Below are positions 22,767 through 32,900 of a stretch of DNA of 64,000 bases, piece after piece (the first letter of the stretch is position 1; each line of letters opens with the position of its first letter). The position numbers were made by a program, and so were the translations under genes. This DNA is from Takakia lepidozioides. Lineage: Eukaryota > Streptophyta > Takakiopsida > Takakiales > Takakiaceae. Under the pieces are notes generated by a model. The model was not told the origin of the DNA and searched no databases. It saw only the letters and a list, made by a program, of their open reading frames with translations. Where the stretch lies: the NCBI GenBank assembly GCA_030704615.1, contig CM060731.1:47182001-47246000 (forward strand), in the 5' to 3' direction.

Positions 22767-25049
22767 ATGGATGATTGGAATGACAATCCAGGACCAGGGG
22801 CCTACACCCCCAAGATACGGTCTGTCAACCCACAAGCACCCATTTATTCAATAGGTGCACGGACAAAGCAACATTCCAATGACAATCAACCCGGACCTGG
22901 CACATATGATCCTCGTCCAGACAGTAAAGGGCCTGCCTTCTCCATTCCAGGGAGAGGAGGAAGAAAATTGGGTGACCAGAATCCTGGCCCAGGAGCATAC
23001 ACATCAGATACACGATTCACTAAAATTGCAGCCCCATGCTACACCATTGCAGGCAGATTACCAGGCTATCATGGCAATAAAAATCCAGGCCCTGGAGCCT
23101 ATGAACCACGCAGGAAAAGGGATGGCCCGGCTTACACTCTTGCAGGCAGGCCACGGAATGCTGCATCGACCCGCACCCCAGGGCCTGGAGCATATGACAA
23201 TATGGCCCCATCAGGTGCGCCAGCTTATAGCATCGCAATGCGCGCCCCTGAATCTCAGAGCCAAGACTCACCCGGGCCAGGAGCGTATGATGCGAGGGTC
23301 CCAGCAGGGGTGCCGGCATACAGCCTTGCTAAGCGACTAAATACTGGGCACCCACAAGACATGCCAGGACCCGGAGCCTACAACGTAGACAAACGGGAGA
23401 GGGGTCCTGCGTACACTATAAGCAGCCGGGTGAAGGACCAGACAAGGTATGTGGGCCCAGGCCCCGGGGAATACAACCCAAATTTTGGACCAGGAGGACC
23501 GGCATACAGCATTGCCGGAAGGAGAGATGGTGACCTGGGAGCAGACAACCCTGGGCCCGGGGCTTATGATCCACACATGAGGCCAGGTAGCCCTTGCTAC
23601 ACCATTGCAGGCAGGTATGCCTTTAGCCCCCAAGACAATAATCCCGGGCCAGGAGCATACAACCCAAAGAACAAATCTGGTTCACCTGCATACAGCTTGA
23701 CAAGGAGACCCCACGGCTTGCTAGGCGAAAAAAATCCAGGACCTGGGACGTACTCACCTGACGTTCACTCATGTGTGTCGGCCTATAGCATTGCCTCCCG
23801 CTTTGATAATGACAAGATGAATGACAATCCTGGGCCAGGTGCGTACAACCTTTCACGAAAAATACCTGGACCTGCCTTTACTATTGCAGGGGCTGCACCT
23901 CCTGACAAAAGAGAACATGGCCCTGGCCCTGGTGCTTATAATCTGGACTCACCTAGCGCTTCACCAGCTTACACACTGGGGGCTAGACTTCCAGGGCATA
24001 CTAGCGATGACCAGCCAGGTCCAGGGACATACGATTTAAAACCTAGTTTCGATGGACCGGCTTATTCCATTCCCGGCAGAGGAAAGGGCACCAATGATCA
24101 AGGCATCCCAGGGCCAGGGACATACTCACCAGATATTCATTCTTGCGTGCCCGCTTACTCCATAGCCAGCAGGTTCGACATACACAACCGTGAAAAGACC
24201 CCAGGTCCCGGGGAATACAAACCAAATGTTCCATCTGGGGCTCCATGTTTTAGCATAGCAAGACGTGCTCATGATGTGAAGTTACATAGTACTCCAGGTC
24301 CAGGTGCCTATTCTTTACAATCAAAAAGTGATATGCCAGCTTATACGATTGCAAGCCGATATGATGCTAGTCCGTATGACTCTGGGCCCGGGCCAGGAGC
24401 CTACAACTTGCATACCTCAACAGGCGAGGGTCCTGCATACACCTTAGCAAGGAGGTTAGACATGTCATCCAATGAGGGGCAGCCAGGCCCTGGGACATAC
24501 TCACCGAAACCTGCTTCTGCAGCCCCAGCATATAGTATAGCATCACATCTGAAGCCGTCAGCAAACTTTATTGGGCCGGGGCCTGGAGAGTATGATCCAC
24601 ACTCAAGGTCTTCTGGCCCAGCCTACAGTATAGCTGATAGGGCCATTGGCCTTCCTCCCAATGACAACCCAGGTCCTGGCACTTACAATCCAGGAGGCCC
24701 AGGGAAAAGTTCTGCATATACCATAGCTGCACGGACTGAACTACCCCGGGACAATAGTGGTCCAGGACCTGGGGCCTACAGCCCCAAGATAAGATCAGCT
24801 GCTCCAGCCTTCAGCATCCCTGGACGGGCTGGCCCAGGGCCGAGGGACAATAATCCAGGGCCTGGATCATATGTATTACCCCGGGATCAGACATCAGCCT
24901 TCACTATTGCCACCAGGTTTGCTGACCGGGACAGTGATGACACCCCTGGGCCAGGTGCATACAACTTGAAGACCAAAATTGGAGGGCCTGCATACACCAT
25001 TGCAGGTAGGCATCCACGCCGCCGCCCAGGTGAGAAGAGACCAAAGTAA
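22767..25049 (+). CDS. sperm-tail PG-rich repeat (SHIPPO/ODF3-like) protein
   Basis: A 760-residue single-exon protein made almost wholly of sperm-tail PG-rich repeats (STPG, SHIPPO type). I count 24 copies of the P-G-P-G-x-Y core, from residue 8 to near residue 740, at a period of about 31 residues. Each is followed by a (P/A)(A/C)(Y/F)(S/T)(I/L)(A/G) half. In animals such proteins are outer dense fibre or microtubule-associated parts of the axoneme. In plants they are expected only where sperm are flagellated. Units 11 and 15 share TYSPD(V/I)HSCV(S/P)AYSIASRFD, and units 2 and 14 share QPGPGTYD and SIPGRG, showing block duplication. The C-terminus is basic (RHPRRRPGEKRPK). The lack of introns is unusual beside its multi-exon neighbours. 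Confidence 0.9.
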   Translation: MDDWNDNPGPGAYTPKIRSVNPQAPIYSIGARTKQHSNDNQPGPGTYDPRPDSKGPAFSIPGRGGRKLGDQNPGPGAYTSDTRFTKIAAPCYTIAGRLPGYHGNKNPGPGAYEPRRKRDGPAYTLAGRPRNAASTRTPGPGAYDNMAPSGAPAYSIAMRAPESQSQDSPGPGAYDARVPAGVPAYSLAKRLNTGHPQDMPGPGAYNVDKRERGPAYTISSRVKDQTRYVGPGPGEYNPNFGPGGPAYSIAGRRDGDLGADNPGPGAYDPHMRPGSPCYTIAGRYAFSPQDNNPGPGAYNPKNKSGSPAYSLTRRPHGLLGEKNPGPGTYSPDVHSCVSAYSIASRFDNDKMNDNPGPGAYNLSRKIPGPAFTIAGAAPPDKREHGPGPGAYNLDSPSASPAYTLGARLPGHTSDDQPGPGTYDLKPSFDGPAYSIPGRGKGTNDQGIPGPGTYSPDIHSCVPAYSIASRFDIHNREKTPGPGEYKPNVPSGAPCFSIARRAHDVKLHSTPGPGAYSLQSKSDMPAYTIASRYDASPYDSGPGPGAYNLHTSTGEGPAYTLARRLDMSSNEGQPGPGTYSPKPASAAPAYSIASHLKPSANFIGPGPGEYDPHSRSSGPAYSIADRAIGLPPNDNPGPGTYNPGGPGKSSAYTIAARTELPRDNSGPGPGAYSPKIRSAAPAFSIPGRAGPGPRDNNPGPGSYVLPRDQTSAFTIATRFADRDSDDTPGPGAYNLKTKIGGPAYTIAGRHPRRRPGEKRPK

Positions 25050-26963
25050 ACTCCTGGGGTGGATGTCCTTTCCAGACTGATCACGTCCACAAGCTTGGGA
25101 CTGAAGATAGCTAGGCGATATGAAATGCTACATCAGGTTGAATGAGAACCACTGTAGAGAGAATCCATCATGACAAAATTTGAGGTTTGTGACTATTTTG
25201 GTTGCGATCCAAAAGAAGCAAACATTTTCAAGTAAGGAACCCGGTAATAATCCCCCGTTCCCATCTTTTCTTCCAGCCACTGATAATCTCTTTTAGATGG
25301 CCTCTGGCATGAACTGTGATAATGTCCCCATTATCTTTCCCTCTGCCCCTCTCTATGAGAACGAATTGGAGCTAAAATTCAACTTATTGAAGGCAACATC
25401 TTGTAAGTTCCAACACACTCTCAATAATGCCATGCTTGCCAAAAGTACTTCTCTTGCACATCATTCCAGTCAGAAAATCACCCCACAGATCCTACGTTCA
25501 CAGCTTTTCCAAAGCAGTAAACTGAACTCATCCTCACTCTTACAACAGCAACCCAAGTGAGCATAAAGCACTCTGCATTCAATTGCCACTCACATAATTT
25601 GCCTCTGAGCATTACATTAAGGAAGTGACCACCATCCCGAACCAGACACCAAGGGCGAGGTCTGAGGTTGGCAACCAACAAAACTAGTGTCCATAGCACA
25701 AAACAGAAAGCCAGGCGGCGGCAATGGACCAGCCTTAGACAGGAAACAGAAGCAAGCATCACCTGGCAACAATGGTATCCTTCCCAGCACTAACCGTATG
25801 GACAGAAAATCTCTTAAAACATAAGACCTTGTGGCATGATCGCCAATAGGGTTGGGTCCCTGTGGTAACTTCCACTTGCTCCTCCTCGTCTTCCTTATCA
25901 CATGAAAGAACGTAATGGTCAGTATGCCTCAAGTATTATGGCAATTTTAACGCCAGTAATCCGTCAGAGTACACCTCCAAGTGTTTGAAGATGTCTTCAA
26001 ATCTGGGAAGATGGATAGTGATTCAATACGGCCTCCAGTATATGCCAGCTGACTACATCAAGCATATGATGTGTACTCAAAGGAGAGGTAGAGGCTCGTA
26101 GAAGACCCCTGCCTGCATGTTCCCGCATAAATCGCGAAGGACAACTGAGAGACAGCTGATTTGCGCTAGACAAACTGTAGACGTATTCAGTTAAAAGTTG
26201 CAGTGGACTATCGTCCCTCCTCCTACAGTTCCAATGGAAGAGTTCTTCTATCTGTGTCGATCGCTGCCTCTGTCCGATTATACTTCACTAGTTGGCTTTA
26301 CCTCAAAGGACTAGGATTCAGACGCCAAAAAGAACATCATCTCTCATACATTAGCCAGCCTACAGAGGCTGACTCATATGCACACGCACACAACCACAGC
26401 TCCTTACATATAGAGACAATACCTACATTGCTGGTCTCATTTTCCAGCGGCCATCCGAAATAGCAGCCCGCCTTTATCTGCTCTTCAAACCCTGTGGCCA
26501 AGAGAGAACCCTTGAGGTTCTCCACACCTGATGTACCGAAGGATCATTAAGGGTGCCAAAAAGATCGGAGGAGGAAACGCAGACAGCTAGGGAGGAGGGG
26601 TAGGAGAACTGGCTCGGCTGACGGTTGGAAAATTCAACCGTTTACAAGGTCCCTCATGTTTGGGGGCCGACAGGGATTTACCCTCCTCTTCTCGCCTTCT
26701 TCTTACAGTCCTCCAAACCAACAGCGGTAGAGAGTTGCAAGAAGTATCACAAAGAACTGAAGACGAAGAAGTCCCTGACGATAAAGACTTTCCACGTCCC
26801 CGTCAAGAACGTTTAGGTCTTTTTCAGCTTTCCTGTTGCTGGCGCTGATGTCGATGGTCGCGATCGTTTTCTTTTCTCGTCCGATTGAGCGGCTTCAGAA
26901 TAGTCACTTCCAGAGACACTACGGTATGCACTCACAATTAAGACGTTGGAGACGGCAAGGTGC
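25050..26963. other. intergenic region upstream of NTAQ1
   Basis: About 1.9 kb with no recognised gene. A minus-strand segment at 26427-26527 is bounded by CAG| and |GTAGGT and is open (it includes ATGFEEQIKAG). It could be an exon of a gene I cannot identify, but no partner exon was found. Confidence 0.3.
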
Positions 26964-29900
26964 ATGGAGGCAACGGTAGCAGCGCGGGGGGTTGAGAAGG
27001 AGCCGAGTGAACTCGTCTCCTTCCAGAACCATCTTAATTTTGTGTACACGCCATGCTACTGGTATAGTGCCCCTGAAATTCTCTCTGTGTCTCTCTGACT
27101 CTCTCTTCCTCCAATTTTGATGCCTGTCGCACTCCAGTAGGCTGCTGAATCTCCAATGAGGGCTGCACTCTGGCTTGAATCACTTGGGTAGAAATTTGGA
27201 GTACCAGATGCACAAATTGCAGGATGCGCTGTCACCGGTGAGATAAGAATAAATATAAACTAATCACTTGCAACAAGGTAGCAGGAGTAGCCCACCTGGA
27301 GTTAGAGTTGATGGAAGTACAAATTTCTCTTACAGGGTCTAGAATCGGTGTCAACATCCACATTACGACTTCATTTGTTAATTGTGCAAGAAACCCTCAC
27401 GATGGATACAATAGATATGTTCAGCTCAATCTGGTGCTGGAGGGGCGCTTCAAATTTTTGGGCCGACTGATTTGCCCCCATTGGTACTGTGACCAGAAAT
27501 GTGGTCCTAGTTATGCCAGGTCAACAGTTGGGCGAGGGGGATTCAGCCCTTCCATTGAATGATTTGATCTGACAAGAAGTGTAGGATAAGTTTTCGCTGG
27601 GCGTGTATGTGATTTCAGTGAGGAGAACGTGTACATGCTGTGCAAGACACTCAGGGAAGTGGGGCTGGCTGCAGCCGATGCTTCTGACCTCTTTATTGTC
27701 ATCATCTCCAATTGCAACCGCAAAGTAAAGTTTCTCTCATTTCACTTCAGAATGGACATTCTTAGGAGCCTCATGATTTAGCAACATTTAATTCATACTC
27801 CGTACTTTGTGTTACAGGCGCCCCTATGGCGGCAGAAGAGCAGCTCCCGAGCGGAGGGGCTTTGTGTTTGGGACTACCATGTCATTTGCATCCAGGTGAT
27901 CCTGTGTTGCCCAACCATGCAAACTGGCTATATGAGACCAGTTCCATACTGAATCTCGATCGAACCAGGAGATGAGTTATGTGGTCAATGGTTGTAAGCC
28001 TTGAGCTTGTGTGTGATAGTACAGTGCCTCCTGTGAGTACATTAAGTATATTACTACTTCAGATAGAGTTTTTGTGTGTCAATCAACTCTTAAGGGAAGT
28101 CTAGACTGGTAGAATGTAGGGTTCGAAATCTGTAGTTTTATATAAACAAAAATTTGCTTATCGGGATGCCACGGATCTTTGGCAATTAGTATTCGAAAGA
28201 GACAGCAAGCAAGGAACAAGTGAGTGCACCTAGACATATCATCGCGGAGACAGACCTTGTGCAATGGAAGACACTGAAGCAAGGTTAATGTTACTTATAG
28301 AGTGCCCCTTGCCGTAATATACGGAGAGGGGAAGAAAGCACTCGCTTCACTACATCATCTTCTTCAAATCAACTCTAGGTTAATGGCGGCTCAGCCTTGA
28401 TTTGTTGTGCCTGGGTTGCAGAAGGACTTAACAAGGAAGGAGACCGCACAAGTTTGGGATCTCGACACCACTCTTCCATTCCCTGTGCCTTTGGCCCAGT
28501 ATGTGGCTGAAGCACTTCAACCATGGGTTATTTTAGACTCTACGTTTACCAGGTCTCTCCCTCTCTCTCTCTCTCTCTCTCTCCCTCCCTCTCATAATGG
28601 ACAAAATTTTGTTCCCCCAGTGTGTTGCCAATGTGTTGATCGACAGAACTGATATTGGTACCTCTGACCACTTCCTGGTTTGGACTGAGATCAAAAGGTG
28701 TTTTCCCACCACCAAGAGATCTGTGAAACGTTCAATTCCGAAGTGGCGCATAGAAAAATTCCACAATGAGGAGGTCAAGGCTGAGTACGTCCAGGCCTTG
28801 CAAGAGGTTCTCCCTCATTTTGTCCAATCGCTCCAAGAACTTCAGTCACGCTCTGTTAACGCAAGAAATGAAGTCGAAAGAGCAGTGGACTCTTGGGAGA
28901 GTTTCGTTTCCTCCGTGGCTGACAAGATCATTGGGAGGAAACTAATTGTCTGCGGTAGAGCAGTTAATTGGTGGACTAATGAGATTAAACTCAAGATAGC
29001 TGAGAGACGAGCCCTCTATAAAGAGTGCTGCAATTTGGAAACCAACAGAGAATTGTGGGCGAGGTACTACCAGCTCCATAAAGATATCAATCAGCTTGTT
29101 AGGTCTCAGAAGAAATTATACTGGGACAAGTTATACAGTGAAATAAACTCAAACCACCATGGTGGTAATGACAAGAAATTCTGGTTGGCCCTTCAACGTT
29201 TGTACAAGCCGAAAAACGGTCAGCAAGTACAAGCGCTGAAGACTACTAAAGGTGCAGTGGTGACTTCATCGGTTGACATTGTCAAAACCTTTGAAACTCA
29301 CTACAGTATCCTTGGCAGAACTTCTAGGTCTAACAGTGAGGGGTCTTCTGCTGAATGGAGGGACACAGTTGGAAAAACTGTTCCTATGATTCAAAACAGC
29401 CCTGATGAACTGGAGTATATTTCAATGGCTTATAATGCTCCCATTAGTTCTTCTGAGATTGTGGAAGCAATTGAACATTTAAATGGATATAAAGCTGGTG
29501 GACCTGATGGTATTGTCAACGAGCTTATCAAGCACGGTGGCGATCCCATGATAGAGGCCCTAGTTCTCCTCTTTAACCTTATCTGGAAGACTGAAATGAT
29601 CCCCTTTCGCTGGCGACAGGGGGTCATTGTCAATCTATACAAGAAGGGTGACAGGAAGAACCGGGGAACTACCGTGGCATCACGCTCCTCAATGCTGTTG
29701 GCAAGACATTCTGCAGAGTTATAAGTACTCGTCTCGAGGTTGATCTGGAGTCTAGAGGTTGTTTCCACGAAGGCCAAGCTGGCTTTCGGCAAAACAGGGG
29801 CTGTGTGGATCATATCTTCACTCTAAGCCAGATTATCCAGGGAAGGAAAAAAGAAGGGAAACCCACTTATGTCTTTTTCCTGGATGTCAAAAAGGCTTAT

Positions 29901-32900
29901 GACACAGTGTGGAGAGATGGCCTATGGTTCCGCCTCTCGTCTTGTGGGATCAAGGGAAAGATGTGGAGAGTTGTCCACAACTTGTATGCTCACACCAAAA
30001 GCTGTGTCACTGTTAACGGACAGAAGTCCAACTTCTTTGACATAGACCAAGGTGTAGCTCAAGGATGTACTCTCTCCCCTCTGCTCTTCAATGTTTTCAT
30101 CAATCAACTCCTCGAGGATGTGGAAAGTGAGGGATTTGGGTTAAGGGTGGGTGATACCACCATACCAGCCCTTATGTTTGCGGATGACTTCGCAGGCATA
30201 GGGGAGACTCCAACCAATCTCCAGGAGTTGATTGATTGCGCGAAGAGATACTTTGATCTTTGGGGGCTAGAGGCTAATGTCAGCAAATGTGCAGTGGTAG
30301 CATTCAACAACAGAGGAGAGGGAGGAAGTGGTCTTAAGTGGCAGTGGGGTAGCCAAGAGATCCCAGTCCTCCCTTCCTACACTTACCTGGGCGTTGAGTT
30401 CTCCTCCAATTGTAATTGGGATGCACATATCCGGAAAGTTGTTCAAACTGGCAAGGGCAAAGCTCTGGGGCTCACTAAATTTTTCCACTGCAGAGGGGTC
30501 AACTCGAGGTTAAGAAAACCATGCTTTGTCGCGTTATTAGACCTGCCTTGGAGTACGGATCTGCTATATGGGTTGATAACTCCAACCAGGCTAAGTCTCT
30601 AGAATCCATTCAAGTGGGGGTGCTTAAGGAGTGTATGTCAGCATGCTCCAAAACAGCCAATGTGGCTGTTCGGGGTGAGTTTGGCATTCCGTCCTTAAGC
30701 TCCCGACGAGATGAATTCAAGGTCAGATGGTGGGGTCAGCTGCAACATATGCCGAACACCAGATATCCTAAGTTAATCGACTCTATATCTTGGAAACAGG
30801 ACCGCCCTGTCAAACAGGCTAAGTCCTGGCAGAAGAGAGTAGAAGAGATCCTCAAGGACCTGGACCTGGATCCGCAAGTCTTGACCCTGCTGGATAAATC
30901 TGACTTAGAGGCTGTAGTGTCCTCAGCCATGTCTGTTGCCATGAGATTGTCTGATGAAAATGAAGTTAGGCAGAAAACTTCCCTGAACTTGTTTCCAGTC
31001 TGTGACATGGGGGAGGACATCTTGGATGACCTCAAGGGTCTACCCACTCTCGGCACTAGACTGAAATTTAAACTCAGGGCAGGAAGCCTACCTTTGAACA
31101 GCAAACAGAAGCAGAGAGGAAAGGGAGAGTGCAATTGCCCGTTGTGTGGGCAATCTGAAGACAGTATTCATTTTCTGATACACTGTCCGGGGTTCTCTCA
31201 CCAAAGAGACGCTCTCTTCAAATCTATTAAGGGTATTGTGCCTGTACCCCTGTTTACCAACTTTGAAAGTCTCGAGGCTGAGCCAAAAGCCCAGGCCCTC
31301 CTGAGGCCTAGTTTTTGGGCAAATCACACACAGCAGATTGATGCTTGTGTGATGGGATTTCTAGAGGATATCTGGAAAACCCGGATTAATTCTATATATG
31401 GAGGTAAGTCTTACTACCAACGTCAGCCCCTGACAGAGGTAGGTTCTGTCCCTTTTGTTCCCGCTCAAACTGGGCGCGGGGTCAATGGCCACAAGGCTAC
31501 GGCAAACAACGTCGTATGAGTACAATCTCTCCCTCCCTGCCCTACCCACTCTCGGCACTGGATTGAAATTTAAACTCGAGGCGGGAAGCCTACATTTGAA
31601 GCAAACAGATGCAGAGAGGAAAGGGTAATTGCAAATGCCCGTTGTGTGTGCAACCTGAAGACATATCTGTTGGAAAACCACTGGCGTGTGGTCGGGCTAG
31701 GGATTGAACCTAGGACCTCCCCCATTCCGGTGGGGTGCTCTACCACTGAGCTACCCGTCCCGTTTTGTTCTCAAAGTGCCGTGCAAGGGCTATAACCTTG
31801 ACACTCCAACACTCCCCCTCAAGGCATAGCCCTTATAGCTAATGCCCACCCATTCTGACCACCGCCCCAACCTTGGCTCTGATACCATGTTGGAAAACCA
31901 CTGGCGTGTGGTTGGGCTAGGGATTGAACCTAGGACCTCCCCCATTCCGGTGGGGTGCTCTACCACTGAGCTACCCGTCCCGTTCTGTTCTCAAAGTGCC
32001 GTGCAAGGGCTATAACCTTGACACTCCAACAATATCCACTTTCTGATTCATTGTCTTGGGTACTCTCACCAGAGAGACACCCTCTCCAAATCCATCAAGG
32101 GAATTGTTCCTGTAGCTCTGTTTACCATCTTTGAAAATCTTGATGCGGAGCCAAAAGCCCAGGCCCTTTTGGGGTCTAGTTATTGGGCAAATCACACACA
32201 GCAGATTGATGTTTGTGTGAAGGGATTTCTAGAGGATATCTGGAAAACTCGGATCAATTGTCTGTTTCAAGGTATGTCACACCACTGGCGTCAGCCCCTG
32301 ACAAAGGTAGTTTTTGTCCCTTTGTTCCGCTAAAACTGGGTGCAGGGTCGATGGCCACAAGGCTATGGCAAACCACGTCTTATGAGTACATTCTCTCTTT
32401 CTGCCCTAAGGCTTGCACGCAGCCTGGAGTGATGGGCAGAAGCCTCCTGTGCCCTGCGCATCTCCAAGCATGTCATTCCTGTGGTAAACACTGGGCTCTA
32501 AAACTGAAATCAATAACTCTGCAACTGGGCTCGAGTTTGCATGCGGACCAGTGCCTCTGTTTACTGGCAGTTGCGGGAAAATAAGTTTACACCTGCAGCT
32601 GAGCTGCGGGGATAAGCTAAACCCTGGTGAGTGTGAACCCCACAAAAGCCTCCGGGAGGGTTAGTTTCCCACGGGGTCAATGGCCGTAACGCTATCGCAA
32701 GCCAACATTCGCAGGGAACTGCATTAGTAGATTCTTTCCCTGCCCTCTAGGTAGCCTACTAAATGGGTGAATTTGACAATGGGAGTAGATAAACGTCTCT
32801 GTGACCAAATGCCGGCCTTGTGACCCCTCGCCTATGTTTGTTTGACCTGAAGCAGTTTGCTTCAAGGTAGTGCATTGGATTTAGTTGGAGAGAAGGGGTC

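Larger units (their letters stand above)
31668..32031 (-). mobile_element. complete TRIM (miniature LTR retrotransposon) with tRNA-like LTRs
   Basis: A complete non-coding LTR element of 364 bp. LTRs of 144 bp at 31668-31811 and 31888-32031 start TGTTGG and end CCAACA, and I count two differences between them. A perfect 5-bp target duplication, ATATC, flanks it (31663-31667 and 32032-32036). On the minus strand the primer-binding site TGGTATCAGAGCCA abuts the 5' LTR (31874-31887), of the initiator-tRNA-Met type used by Copia. The polypurine tract TTGAGGGGGAG abuts the 3' LTR. The interior is only 76 bp. Its small size makes it dependent on enzymes of other elements. Near-identical LTRs imply a recent insertion. 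Confidence 0.93.
31541..32405 (+). mobile_element. second LINE copy, 3' fragment, split by a TRIM
   Basis: Starting at 31541, directly after the CT tail of the first copy, the same LINE family resumes at the sequence matching 31043 in copy 1 (CTACCCACTCTCGGCACT) and runs to a second 3' end (GAGTACATTCTCTCTTTC, about 32380-32400). The TRIM at 31668-32031 is inserted in the part that encodes the CCHC knuckle. Several changes break the frame. Confidence 0.85.

Noticed and set aside
22855-23340. 161-codon open frame overlapping the PG-repeat gene
   Set aside because: It is a second frame within the repeat coding sequence; its periodicity is inherited from the repeats.
26813-27049. 78-codon minus-strand frame with a basic C-terminus
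   Set aside because: It is antisense to NTAQ1 exon 1, has no recognised domain and no partner exons.
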